DNA of 64,000 nt from Ruegeria arenilitoris (GTDB lineage: Bacteria; Pseudomonadota; Alphaproteobacteria; Rhodobacterales; Rhodobacteraceae), in contig NZ_WPZO01000004.1 in assembly GCF_013031355.1 (NCBI RefSeq), forward strand, positions 62,001 to 126,000. Direction: 5' to 3'. Shown here piece after piece: positions 1 through 7,273 of the stretch; the stretch's first letter is position 1, and every line of letters starts with the position of its first letter. The notes beneath the pieces are model-generated. The model ran no database searches. It was not told where the DNA came from and saw only the letters and a list, made by a program, of their open reading frames with translations. Made by a program: the position numbers and the translations under genes.

Positions 1-336
1 GGCGTGCGCAACTATCAGGCGCGCAATTTCATGCGGCAGATGGCGGTCAGTGATCGCGGGTTTTTCTACCATTCGCAAAAGGACAAGGCGATCGTCGGCA
101 TCGTCGAGGTCTGCGCCGAGGCCCATCCCGACAGCACCACCGATGATGACCGCTGGGAATGCGTGGATATCAAGGCGGTGCGGCCGTTCACAACGCCGGT
201 GACGCTGGACCAGATCAAGGCGGATGAGCGTTTGGCCGATATGGTGCTGGTGAAGAACTCGCGCCTGTCGGTGCAGCCAGTTAGCGAAGCCGAATGGCAG
301 GTGATCTGCGCGCTCGGGGATACGCAGGCGGACTGA
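1..336 (+). CDS. EVE domain protein, 5' truncated by window edge
   Basis: The reading frame is open from base 1 and ends at the TGA at 334-336, so the start lies outside the window. The 111 visible residues match the EVE family: the VRNYQARNFMR motif at the beginning, the GFFYHSQKD strand, and VDIKAVRPF followed by LKN-type residues (VLVKNSRLSVQP) near the C-terminus. EVE domains are PUA-like folds thought to bind modified bases in nucleic acid. No target can be inferred here. It converges on the hydrolase at 346-1335 with only 9 bases between the stops. Confidence 0.85.
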   Translation, partial: GVRNYQARNFMRQMAVSDRGFFYHSQKDKAIVGIVEVCAEAHPDSTTDDDRWECVDIKAVRPFTTPVTLDQIKADERLADMVLVKNSRLSVQPVSEAEWQVICALGDTQAD

Positions 337-345
337 GCAACTCGG

Positions 346-1335
346 TTACGCGGATTGCGCCGTTTTCCTGATCCAATCCAGAACCAGAGCGGCGATCTGG
401 TCCGAGTTGTCATCCATCATCATGACATGCGTATTCCCGGTGATCCCTTCGCCGGGAAGATCGAGAAGTTGAACCGAACCGCCCTGTGATCGCAATTGAT
501 CCACATACTGATCTGCCTTCGCACGATAGGAGGTCCAGATCGCAAACTCATCGATGAAATCGCCCCAGACAAACAGATGCGGTACTTGCGCAGCCTTCCC
601 TGTGGCTGGAGGCGCCGAGGCCGGTTCGATGACAACAACTCCTTTGAAGAACTCTGGGTGCGTTGCGGCCGCTTCCAACGCAAAATTGCCACCCTGACTG
701 TGAGCGATCAACCAGACCGGACCAACCCGCGCAAGCGCCTGATAATAGGCATCAAGCGTCATTTCCGCATGGGTTGTCCAACGTGGCACCAGTTGAGCAC
801 CCAAAATATCCAGCGCATTCAGGGGGAATCTGATCCCGTCAAAAGGGTTTCTTGCGCTTTCCTCAGACTCATACGCACCCGCTGGCCCGAATCGGAACAT
901 GGTCCAGACGTCGTTCTGAGTACGAAACACAGGATTGTCCTTGTAGATCTGAGGATAGGGTGACCAGCTTGCCCGGCCGCGCTCGACCGCGTCACAGAGA
1001 TACGTATCAAAGCCCGCGTTCAGAAAGAAGTTGTGCCATCCGGGGCGGCCGTCAGGTGTGGATTCCCATGTGGCACCTGTCATTCCACCCCCGTGCCAGA
1101 ACATAAGCGGCGCATCGAATTCAGGTGCGGATTGAAGCAGATACTGAACGTAGCATTGCCCGGTGATGTAATCTCCATTCAAGTCGACCGTTCGGGCAGG
1201 TGCGTTCCGCGCTACCTGTATCTTCTGGACCGGCTGACCGGTAAGTGTCACCCGGCGCCCACCAGCAAAGAAACTTCCGGCCTCTTTGATCGATACACCC
1301 GGCTTGTCTTCGCTGGTTCGGTTCTTGAATGGCAT
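346..1335 (-). CDS. alpha/beta hydrolase (esterase-like)
   Basis: A 329-residue alpha/beta-hydrolase. The nucleophile elbow is AHSQGG with Ser213. The oxyanion-hole region is FWHGGG around residues 79-84, and a late His303 in GNTHVMMMD is the probable catalytic histidine. There is no signal peptide. The substrate cannot be read from sequence; esterase or lactonase activity is an inference from the fold. The start ATG (1333-1335) has only a weak purine stretch upstream. The gene is preceded by a promoter-like sequence, a structured leader and an intrinsic terminator (1409-1547), so it may be controlled by attenuation. Base composition is more AT-rich than the core genes nearby. Confidence 0.8.
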   Translation of the reverse strand: MPFKNRTSEDKPGVSIKEAGSFFAGGRRVTLTGQPVQKIQVARNAPARTVDLNGDYITGQCYVQYLLQSAPEFDAPLMFWHGGGMTGATWESTPDGRPGWHNFFLNAGFDTYLCDAVERGRASWSPYPQIYKDNPVFRTQNDVWTMFRFGPAGAYESEESARNPFDGIRFPLNALDILGAQLVPRWTTHAEMTLDAYYQALARVGPVWLIAHSQGGNFALEAAATHPEFFKGVVVIEPASAPPATGKAAQVPHLFVWGDFIDEFAIWTSYRAKADQYVDQLRSQGGSVQLLDLPGEGITGNTHVMMMDDNSDQIAALVLDWIRKTAQSA

Positions 1336-1408
1336 GGAACTCTCACAAACAACTTTAAATATCGGCCAAGCCTATCTGGCGATACCGTTGATCTCAAAGC
1401 AGTTTGTG

Positions 1409-1446
1409 AAAAAAGGGAAGGTCCTGACGGATGCAGAACCTTCCCT
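1409..1446 (-). terminator. intrinsic terminator in leader of the hydrolase gene
   Basis: On the minus strand a 9-bp perfect stem (arms 1438-1446 and 1414-1422; AGGGAAGGT / ACCTTCCCT) with a further CTG/CAG pairing in its loop is followed directly by six T residues (complement of 1409-1414). This is a textbook Rho-independent terminator. It lies 74 bases upstream of the hydrolase start and downstream of a promoter-like sequence, so it would end a leader or small RNA of about 100 nt. Confidence 0.7.
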
Positions 1447-1512
1447 ACCCCCGCGTGCTCCCTACTCACCACACGCGTATGGAAATATCTGGTTCTGACC
1501 GTCCTGGTCATA
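1409..1512 (-). ncRNA. candidate structured leader RNA / sRNA upstream of hydrolase
   Basis: The stretch between the predicted start of transcription (about 1512) and the T-run at 1409 is roughly 104 nt. It holds a hairpin TGACC/GGTCA (1495-1509), a hairpin CGCGTG/CACGCG (arms 1472-1477 and 1452-1457) and the terminator. A second, competing pairing joins 1491-1503 (minus strand GACGG-T-CAGAACC) with 1426-1440 (GGTTCTG-CAT-CCGTC): 7 + 5 bp with a small internal loop. Forming it would occupy the terminator loop and three bases of one arm. It could be an attenuator for the hydrolase or an independent sRNA. No known riboswitch class was recognised. Confidence 0.45.
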
Positions 1513-1518
1513 CTTGGA

Positions 1519-1547
1519 CCATAGCCGGGTTTCGTCAGGCGTTTCAA
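1519..1547 (-). promoter_or_regulatory. sigma-70-like promoter of the hydrolase leader
   Basis: Minus-strand TTGAAA (1542-1547) and TATGGT (1519-1524) are separated by 17 bases. Transcription would start near 1512. It lies between the DUF2853 terminator (1580-1609) and the leader terminator. The rest of the 1336-1628 gap holds no convincing gene. Confidence 0.45.
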
Positions 1548-1579
1548 ATACCAAGTCTTTAAAATAAGGCTCAAATACA

Positions 1580-1609
1580 AAACGCCCGCCGATGGGGAGG
1601 CGGGCGTTT
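1580..1609 (-). terminator. intrinsic terminator of the DUF2853 gene
   Basis: An 11-bp perfect stem (1580-1590 AAACGCCCGCC; 1599-1609 GGCGGGCGTTT) with an 8-base loop, 20 bases after the stop of the DUF2853 gene. On the minus strand it is followed by a short T-rich tract. Confidence 0.75.
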
Positions 1610-1628
1610 CATCGGAAAAACGTGTGGC

Positions 1629-1970
1629 TTAGGCGTAGACGGCCTCTTTGCCGAAATGCTTGGTCAGCATGTAATAGACCACGGCGCGGTATTTGTTGCG
1701 TTCGGACATGCCATAGGTTTCCAGAACCGAGTTGATCGCTTCCATCAGCTCGGGGCCCTCTGCCAAACCCAGCTTTTTGATCAGGAAGTTGTTCTTGACC
1801 GTCTCAAGCTCACCTTCCTGTGTAGCCGCCACAGTCGACGCGTCGGCGTCATAGATCGCCGGACCACAACCGATGGTAACCTTGGTCAGCAGGTCCATAT
1901 CGGGGTCCATCCCGCATTTGCCTTTCAGGTCTTCCGCATATTTGGCGATCAGCTCGTCGCGTTTACCCAT
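1629..1970 (-). CDS. DUF2853 family protein
   Basis: A 113-residue soluble protein beginning MGKRDELIAKYAEDL, with VTIGCGPAIYDADA in the middle and YRAVVYYMLTKHFGKE near the end. This is the pattern of the DUF2853 family, which is widespread in Rhodobacteraceae and of unknown function. The ATG at 1968-1970 is chosen because AGGAG lies six bases upstream; the ATG two codons earlier would abut that motif. It appears to be a single-gene unit ending in the terminator at 1580-1609. Confidence 0.8.
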   Translation of the reverse strand: MGKRDELIAKYAEDLKGKCGMDPDMDLLTKVTIGCGPAIYDADASTVAATQEGELETVKNNFLIKKLGLAEGPELMEAINSVLETYGMSERNKYRAVVYYMLTKHFGKEAVYA

Positions 1971-2098
1971 TGTCATCTCCTGGTTCAAAATTGGTTTCAG
2001 GCTATACCAGCGCCGTAAACACGGTAACGGGCACCAAAAATTGCACAAAGGGAAAAATTCGCTGCATTCCCCCTAAAACCGCGCGTTTGACCCTCAGT

Positions 2099-2126
2099 TT
2101 GATTTTCGCATGCCTTTATTTAACAT
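2099..2126 (+). promoter_or_regulatory. promoter-like sequence of the DUF899 gene
   Basis: TTGATT (2099-2104) and TAACAT (2121-2126) with a 16-base spacer, 42 bases before the DUF899 start. The -10 overlaps the palindrome at 2119-2136, as expected if a repressor binds there. Confidence 0.35.
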
Positions 2127-2136
2127 TTATGTTAAA
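2119..2136. promoter_or_regulatory. 18-bp palindrome, candidate operator
   Basis: A perfect inverted repeat TTTAACAT-TT-ATGTTAAA. A second short palindrome GGTTAACC lies just downstream (2140-2147). Position over the -10 region suggests regulator binding; the regulator is unknown. Confidence 0.4.
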
Positions 2137-2168
2137 CAAGGTTAACCACTTGGAATCAGGAGGTCACA

Positions 2169-2816
2169 ATGCCCGTGTCGCTACCAAATGAAAGCCCGCA
2201 ATACAGATCCGCTCGAAACGCTCTGCTGCAGGCAGAAGCCGAGCTTCGAGCAAAAGTCGAAAACGTTGCAAACCTGCGGCGCGGCTTGCCAAAAGGCGGG
2301 GAGATTCCTCAGGACTATGTATTCCGCTCAGAGCAGGGTGAGCCTGCGGCATTGTCGTCCTTGTTCGGCGCTCACGACACATTGGCAATCTATTCGCTCA
2401 TGTATGGTCCGGATGCACAGGCGCCCTGCCCCATGTGCTCGGCGTTTCTGGACGGCCTGAATGGGCAAGTCGCGCATATTGCCCAAAAAATTGCCTTTGC
2501 CGTTGTGGCGCAGAACACCTCTGAAAAGTTGTCTGTCCTCAAAGCAAAGATGGGATGGACCGATCTGCCGCTGTATTCCGCGCTTGGTACGGATTATCAG
2601 CGCGACTATCTGGCCGAGAGCGAGGACGGACGCCAGTTGCCGATCCTGAACGTCTTTCAGCGCGATAAGGATGTGATCACTCACTTCTGGAGTTCTGAGC
2701 TGTTTTTCGAGCCAAGCGACTGGCATCCGCGGCATGTGGATGCGGCTTGGCCTCTGTGGAACATACTGGATTTCACACCGCAGGGCCGGGGGGATTTCAT
2801 ACCACCGCTGCGCTGA
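2169..2816 (+). CDS. DUF899 family thioredoxin-like protein
   Basis: A 215-residue protein of the DUF899 family, which has a thioredoxin/peroxiredoxin-like fold. The CPMC motif (Cys87, Cys90) occupies the place of a CxxC active site, and the ending DFTPQGRGDF is typical of the family. A role in thiol redox is inferred from fold only. An AGGAGG stretch precedes the ATG at 2169. The gene has its own promoter-like region with a palindrome and shares a terminator with convergent ahcY. Confidence 0.8.
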   Translation: MPVSLPNESPQYRSARNALLQAEAELRAKVENVANLRRGLPKGGEIPQDYVFRSEQGEPAALSSLFGAHDTLAIYSLMYGPDAQAPCPMCSAFLDGLNGQVAHIAQKIAFAVVAQNTSEKLSVLKAKMGWTDLPLYSALGTDYQRDYLAESEDGRQLPILNVFQRDKDVITHFWSSELFFEPSDWHPRHVDAAWPLWNILDFTPQGRGDFIPPLR

Positions 2817-2826
2817 CGGCAAAAGA

Positions 2827-2852
2827 AAACGGCGGCCAATCGGCCGCCGTTT
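2827..2852. terminator. bidirectional intrinsic terminator (DUF899 gene / ahcY)
   Basis: An 11-bp perfect stem AAACGGCGGCC / GGCCGCCGTTT with a 4-base loop between two convergent genes. The A-rich left flank and T-rich right flank make it usable from both directions. Confidence 0.8.
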
Positions 2853-2873
2853 CATTTCCGACATTTGCGGAAA

Positions 2874-4262
2874 TTAGTAACGATAGTGCTCGGGCTTGTA
2901 GGGGCCTTCGGGATTCACACCGATGTATGCAGCCTGTTCATTGTCCATCTTGGTCAGCTTCACGCCGATGCGGTCCAGATGCAGGCGGGCCACTTTCTCA
3001 TCCAGATGCTTGGGCAGGATGTAGACGTCGTTTTTATACTCGTCGCCTTTGGTGAACAGTTCGATCTGCGCCAGAACCTGGTTGGTGAACGAGGCCGACA
3101 TCACGAAGGACGGGTGACCGGTGGCATTGCCGAGGTTCAGCAGACGGCCTTCGGACAGTAGGATGATGCGGTTGCCCGAGGGCATCTCGATCATGTCCAC
3201 CTGTTCCTTGATGTTGGTCCACTTGTGGTTCTTCAGGCTGGCGACCTGAATTTCGTTGTCGAAGTGGCCGATGTTGCCGACGATGGCCATGTCCTTCATC
3301 TCGCGCATATGCTCGATGCGGATCACGTCCTTGTTGCCGGTGGTGGTGATGAAGATATCCGCCGATGCGACTTCATCTTCCAGCAGGGTGACTTCGAAGC
3401 CGTCCATCGCAGCTTGCAGGGCGCAGATCGGGTCAACTTCGGTCACTTTCACACGGGCACCAGCGCCGCGCAGCGATGCAGCCGAGCCTTTGCCCACGTC
3501 GCCGTAACCGCAGACAACGGCAACTTTACCCGCCATCATGGTGTCGGTGGCGCGGCGGATACCGTCGACCAGCGATTCCTTACAGCCGTATTTGTTGTCG
3601 AATTTCGACTTGGTGACCGAGTCGTTCACGTTGATCGCCGGGAACGGCAGGTGGCCGTCTTTTACCAGCTGATACAGGCGGTTCACACCGGTGGTGGTTT
3701 CTTCGGACACGCCTTGAATCTGGTCGCGCATTTTGGTGAACCAGCCCGGGGATGCCGCCATTCGCTTGGCGATCTGCTTCTTGATCACCTCTTCCTCTTC
3801 CGAACCCGGAACGGGGATGATGTCCTCACCGGCTTCGGCGCGTGCGCCGAGCAGGATGTACAGCGTTGCGTCGCCGCCATCGTCCAGGATCATGTTCGGG
3901 CCTTCGTCGAACAGGAAGGACTTGTCCAGGTAATCCCAATGCTCTTCCAGCGTCTGGCCCTTGATGGCGAAGACAGGAATACCAGCCTCGGCAATCGCGG
4001 CAGCCGCGTGGTCCTGGGTCGAGAAAATGTTGCACGACGCCCAGCGCACATCGGCGCCCAGCGCGACCAGCGTTTCGATCAGAACAGCAGTCTGGATTGT
4101 CATGTGCAGCGAACCGACGATCCGCGCGCCTTTCAGCGGCTTTGCCTCACCATATTCTGCGCGCAGGGACATCAGGCCCGGCATCTCGGTTTCGGCAATG
4201 TCCAGCTCTTTGCGGCCGAACCCGGCCAATGAAATGTCTTTGACGATATAGTCCCCGGCCAT
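2874..4262 (-). CDS. ahcY: adenosylhomocysteinase
   Basis: S-adenosyl-L-homocysteine hydrolase, 462 residues. It splits SAH into adenosine and homocysteine and so relieves product inhibition of methyltransferases. Visible features are the substrate-binding N-terminal part with [11 protein letters not shown], the insert region ending near [10 protein letters not shown], the NAD-binding GYGDVGKG, the [10 protein letters not shown] loop and the C-terminal KPEHYRY. The start MAGDYIVKD is chosen because GGAG lies seven bases upstream; a longer frame adds only four residues. A small secreted-protein gene lies 101 bases upstream on the same strand. Confidence 0.95.
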   Translation of the reverse strand: MAGDYIVKDISLAGFGRKELDIAETEMPGLMSLRAEYGEAKPLKGARIVGSLHMTIQTAVLIETLVALGADVRWASCNIFSTQDHAAAAIAEAGIPVFAIKGQTLEEHWDYLDKSFLFDEGPNMILDDGGDATLYILLGARAEAGEDIIPVPGSEEEEVIKKQIAKRMAASPGWFTKMRDQIQGVSEETTTGVNRLYQLVKDGHLPFPAINVNDSVTKSKFDNKYGCKESLVDGIRRATDTMMAGKVAVVCGYGDVGKGSAASLRGAGARVKVTEVDPICALQAAMDGFEVTLLEDEVASADIFITTTGNKDVIRIEHMREMKDMAIVGNIGHFDNEIQVASLKNHKWTNIKEQVDMIEMPSGNRIILLSEGRLLNLGNATGHPSFVMSASFTNQVLAQIELFTKGDEYKNDVYILPKHLDEKVARLHLDRIGVKLTKMDNEQAAYIGVNPEGPYKPEHYRY

Positions 4263-4294
4263 CAGGTGCTCCATTGAGGTAAATCACGTTCGGG

Positions 4295-4319
4295 CTGCCC
4301 CTAGCATTCCTTGGGGCAG
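4295..4319 (-). promoter_or_regulatory. stem-loop in ahcY leader
   Basis: Arms CTGCCCC (4295-4301) and GGGGCAG (4313-4319) form a 7-bp stem with an 11-base loop, 33 bases before the ahcY start. There is no T-run, so it is not a simple terminator. It does not match the SAH or SAM riboswitch consensus as I remember it. It may be a leader structure or the processed 3' end of the upstream gene. Confidence 0.3.
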
Positions 4320-4363
4320 GTGGCAACGCGAATGGCCGGAAACGGGGTTTTCCGCCGCTCAAA

Positions 4364-4678
4364 TCAGCTGGGTTGACCCTTTAGCTTAATCTTTGGGATC
4401 GCTTCAAAAAAATCTGTGCCAACGGCGACAATACAACTGATGCCGTTCGCCTGGGTCACCAGAACCGTGTAGCTTCCGGTTTCCTTCGAGGTCCAGACCT
4501 CCATGATCGTTTGCGCGCCGCGCGTTTTCTGCAATCCGCCAAAGACCAGCTCTTCCGAATAGCTGTCCTGCAGCTTGGCGATCACGTGCTCGCGCTGCGC
4601 ACAACTTTGGGCAAATGCGGGTGGGGCAGTGGCGGCCATTCCAAAGGCCAGGGTAATTCCAAACAGTCGCTTAAACAT
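4364..4678 (-). CDS. small secreted protein of unknown function
   Basis: A 104-residue protein with a clear signal peptide (MFKRLFGITLAFGMAATAPPAFA, cleaved before QSC). The mature part of about 80 residues has two cysteines that could form a disulfide. No family is recognised. The ATG at 4676-4678 has AGGAG eight bases upstream and gives the signal peptide directly, so the longer open frame upstream is not used. It lies upstream of ahcY on the same strand and diverges from the HD hydrolase gene. Confidence 0.7.
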   Translation of the reverse strand: MFKRLFGITLAFGMAATAPPAFAQSCAQREHVIAKLQDSYSEELVFGGLQKTRGAQTIMEVWTSKETGSYTVLVTQANGISCIVAVGTDFFEAIPKIKLKGQPS

Positions 4679-4883
4679 AGCTAGCTCCTTTCGATACGAG
4701 TTACGTTCCGAGAGGGGCACACCAGGAGGAGCATGCACCCCCCTCAGCACAAATGTCGGTATCACCACGCGCCAATTCAAAGCACGGCTGGTCAAGAAAA
4801 AGTTGGCAGCTGGTGATCTCGACAGGTACATCATAGCACAAAAACGCGAAATTTACGTGTCCCACTTCACAAGGCATGGCATT

Positions 4884-5477
4884 ATGGCAACACAAGCACG
4901 AGCATGGCAGCGGATGTTGTCGGGGCGCAGGCTGGACCTGCTGGACCCGACCCCTGTAGACATCGAAATCGAAGATATCGCCCACGGACTGGCCTTTGTG
5001 GCCCGCTGGAACGGCCAAACCGCTGGGGATTTTGCTTATTCCGTGGCCGAACATTCCCTGCTGGTCGAAGAGCTTTTTGGCCGGATTGCGCCAAAAGCAC
5101 CGGTGAAATGGCGTCTCGCGGCTTTGTTACATGATGCGCCGGAATATGTGATCGGAGATATGATCTCGCCGGTCAAATCTGCCGTCGGCCCCGATTACGG
5201 CGCGCTGGATGACCGGTTGGCGGCAGCGATCCACATCCGCTTTGGCCTGCCCGCCGCAGTGCCGAAAACGGTGAAACGACAGATCAAAAAGGCCGACAAG
5301 ATCAGCGCCTGGATGGAGGCCACCCAGATTGCGGGGTTTTCCGAGTCTGAGGCCACCAAGTTCTTTGGCCGCCCGGACAAAGCGGTGATGGAGGGGTTGG
5401 AGATCGTTCTACGACCACCGGTTGAGGTACGGCGGGCGTATATGGACCGACATGCTTTCTTGTTAGAAAAGGCCTAA
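4884..5477 (+). CDS. HD-domain hydrolase (YfbR-like)
   Basis: A 197-residue HD-superfamily metal-dependent phosphohydrolase, probably related to the YfbR 5'-deoxynucleotidases. The metal ligands visible are His57 in SVAEHSLL, His83-Asp84 in LLHDAPEYVIGD, and a later Asp in KKADKISAWMEA. The start MATQARAW (ATG 4884) is where family similarity begins; the frame is open further upstream but lacks similarity there. Only a weak purine stretch precedes the ATG. Substrate specificity is inferred from the family. Confidence 0.75.
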   Translation: MATQARAWQRMLSGRRLDLLDPTPVDIEIEDIAHGLAFVARWNGQTAGDFAYSVAEHSLLVEELFGRIAPKAPVKWRLAALLHDAPEYVIGDMISPVKSAVGPDYGALDDRLAAAIHIRFGLPAAVPKTVKRQIKKADKISAWMEATQIAGFSESEATKFFGRPDKAVMEGLEIVLRPPVEVRRAYMDRHAFLLEKA

Positions 5478-5514
5478 AGTCAAAAATGAAGCTGAGTCAG
5501 CTCGCTATGAATGT

Positions 5515-5904
5515 TTAGGCACTCCTTTCTAGCGTTGAAAACAACTCATCAATTAACTCGTCATCAACGCCTCTTTGTTCCTCGGAACAATTGTATGACG
5601 CTACAAGCATAGAGTTACCGCTTCTGAAAAACCAAACTCTCCAGAAACTGTGGTCACTTGTATAAGCTGCGCAGACGCCTTTTACGCTTCCGTTGCTTAC
5701 TTGATCATGTCCGATTTTCTGCCCCGCAAAATCTTGCAGAAACTCTATCAAATCTTCTTCAGTAACTGGACTATCTTTGTAGTAAACGGACAGCGTAATT
5801 GACCCTGTTCCATCATTTTTCTCCAAAGAGACGATACGGTCACTTTCATCCGCAACGATGAAAACGTTTCCGAGATCCAACGACCAGTTATCTAGACTGA
5901 GCAT
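5515..5904 (-). CDS. small protein of unknown function, AT-rich gene
   Basis: A 129-residue acidic soluble protein (MLSLDNWSLDLG...), with no signal peptide or recognised domain. Composition is unlike the neighbours: the 60 bases at 5581-5640 hold only 25 G+C. The ATG at 5902-5904 is given; a GTG at 5911-5913 three codons upstream is an alternative, and neither has a clear ribosome-binding site. It lies directly downstream of regA on the same strand, the place of hvrA in Rhodobacter capsulatus, but does not resemble HvrA. Recent acquisition is possible. Confidence 0.6.
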   Translation of the reverse strand: MLSLDNWSLDLGNVFIVADESDRIVSLEKNDGTGSITLSVYYKDSPVTEEDLIEFLQDFAGQKIGHDQVSNGSVKGVCAAYTSDHSFWRVWFFRSGNSMLVASYNCSEEQRGVDDELIDELFSTLERSA

Positions 5905-5931
5905 TTTTGTCACAAGCGCTATTTGCGCGGG

Positions 5932-6486
5932 TCACCGCGGACTGCGTTTCGCCAAAATCCGCTGCAAGGTCCGGCGGTGCATATTCAGGCGACGAGCAGT
6001 CTCGGAAACATTCCGGTCACACAGTTCATAGACCCGCTGGATATGTTCCCAGCGCACGCGGTCCGCGCTCATGGGGTTTTCCGGCGGCGGGGGCAGTTCG
6101 TCGCCCTTGGCCAGCAATGCGCTGGTGATGTCGGTGGCGTCGGCGGGTTTGGACAGATAATCGGTCGCACCGATCTTGACGGCGGCCACGGCGGTGGCAA
6201 TTGCACCATATCCGGTCAGAACGACAACCCGACTGTCGGGGCGTTTTTCGCGCAGCACTTCAACCACATCCAGACCGTTGCCATCCTCAAGCCGCAGATC
6301 GACCACGGCATAGGCAGGCGGGCGGGCGGTGGAGATGGCGCGGCCTGCGGCGACGGAGCCTGCGGTTTCAACCTCGAACCCGCGTTTTTCCATGGCCTTG
6401 GCCAGTCGCCTCAGAAACGGCTCGTCGTCATCCACCAGAAGCAGGGATTTATCGGGGCCGATATCGAGGTCTGAGCTGTCCGCCAT
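5932..6486 (-). CDS. regA: redox response regulator RegA/ActR/PrrA
   Basis: A 184-residue response regulator. The receiver domain (about 14-125) has the acidic cluster VDDDE, phospho-acceptor Asp63 in VVDLRLEDGN, and the conserved Lys in LSKPAD. A short proline-rich linker (ELPPPPENP) leads to the Fis-type helix-turn-helix (CDRNVSETARRLNMHRRTLQRIL) at the C-terminus. It is the partner of RegB (7274-8671) and controls redox-dependent energy metabolism genes. It lies downstream of senC and divergent from regB, the classic locus order of purple bacteria. Confidence 0.93.
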   Translation of the reverse strand: MADSSDLDIGPDKSLLLVDDDEPFLRRLAKAMEKRGFEVETAGSVAAGRAISTARPPAYAVVDLRLEDGNGLDVVEVLREKRPDSRVVVLTGYGAIATAVAAVKIGATDYLSKPADATDITSALLAKGDELPPPPENPMSADRVRWEHIQRVYELCDRNVSETARRLNMHRRTLQRILAKRSPR

Positions 6487-6562
6487 ATTCTGTTCTTTCC
6501 GCTATTTCACGCCTTTGGCTTAAACATGAGTAATAGCAGCGCCATTCCAAAGGTCAAACGCA

Positions 6563-7183
6563 TCAGAGCTTGTCCAGAAAACACCCGACCTTGTCGGCCA
6601 TCTGTTCCGCCGTGTCATCACGATTGAAAAACTCAAGAAAGCCATGCTCGGGCGTTACCAGATAGGTAAAGGTGGAATGGTCGACCAGATAGAACTCGTC
6701 GCTTTTGTCATGCGCCCGGTAATAGGTCTTGTAAGCCTGGCTGGCGGCCTTGACCTGCTCGGGCGAGCCAGTCAGCGCGATGGTCTTGCCGCCAAGGTTG
6801 AAGGCAAAGTCGTCCACCACCTGCGGCGTGTCCCGGTCGGGATCGATCGAGATGAACAGCGGCGTCACCGACTGGCCGCGCTCGGCCAGGATATCCACCG
6901 CCTCGGCATTGCGGGACATGTCAAACGGGCAGACATCAGGGCAGAAGGTGTAGCCGAAGTAAACCAGCGTCGGTTCGGTGATCACATCCTTGTCGGTGAC
7001 CGTCTCACCCTTGCCGTTGACCAGCTCGAACGGGCCGCCGATTGCAGCTGTACCACCCGCGATCTGGGCCGACCGGCATTGTGCGAACTGATCGTCCGAT
7101 CCCGCCCCCCGCGTCAGCAGCCACATGGCGCCCAGACCGACGGCCAGAACAACGGTTGCAAGGATAGCGTAAAGACGGATCAT
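6563..7183 (-). CDS. senC: SCO1/SenC family copper protein
   Basis: A 206-residue membrane-anchored thioredoxin-fold protein for copper delivery to cytochrome oxidase CuA. It has an N-terminal transmembrane segment (residues 2-24), the copper-binding CPDVCP motif (Cys81, Cys85) and the third ligand His169 in YLVDHSTF. The start MIRLYAIL is chosen because it yields the membrane anchor at once and has AGGA nine bases upstream; the frame extends 16 codons further. It precedes regA on the same strand. Confidence 0.92.
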   Translation of the reverse strand: MIRLYAILATVVLAVGLGAMWLLTRGAGSDDQFAQCRSAQIAGGTAAIGGPFELVNGKGETVTDKDVITEPTLVYFGYTFCPDVCPFDMSRNAEAVDILAERGQSVTPLFISIDPDRDTPQVVDDFAFNLGGKTIALTGSPEQVKAASQAYKTYYRAHDKSDEFYLVDHSTFTYLVTPEHGFLEFFNRDDTAEQMADKVGCFLDKL

Positions 7184-7273
7184 GACATCAATCCTGACAT
7201 GAGGGGTTGTTGATCGTTTCCGCCGGGACACCTATCAAGATGATCAGCCGATGCAACAGGACAAAATGGACCG

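Noticed and set aside
1450..1600. Minus-strand frame ending ...DQDGQNQIFPYACGE that looks protein-like
   Set aside because: The frame opens just after a TGA within the DUF2853 terminator, has no start codon or ribosome-binding site, and overlaps the structured leader.
4263..4363. SAH or SAM riboswitch upstream of ahcY
   Set aside because: Hairpins exist but the conserved motifs of these classes are not visible; kept only as a low-confidence leader structure.
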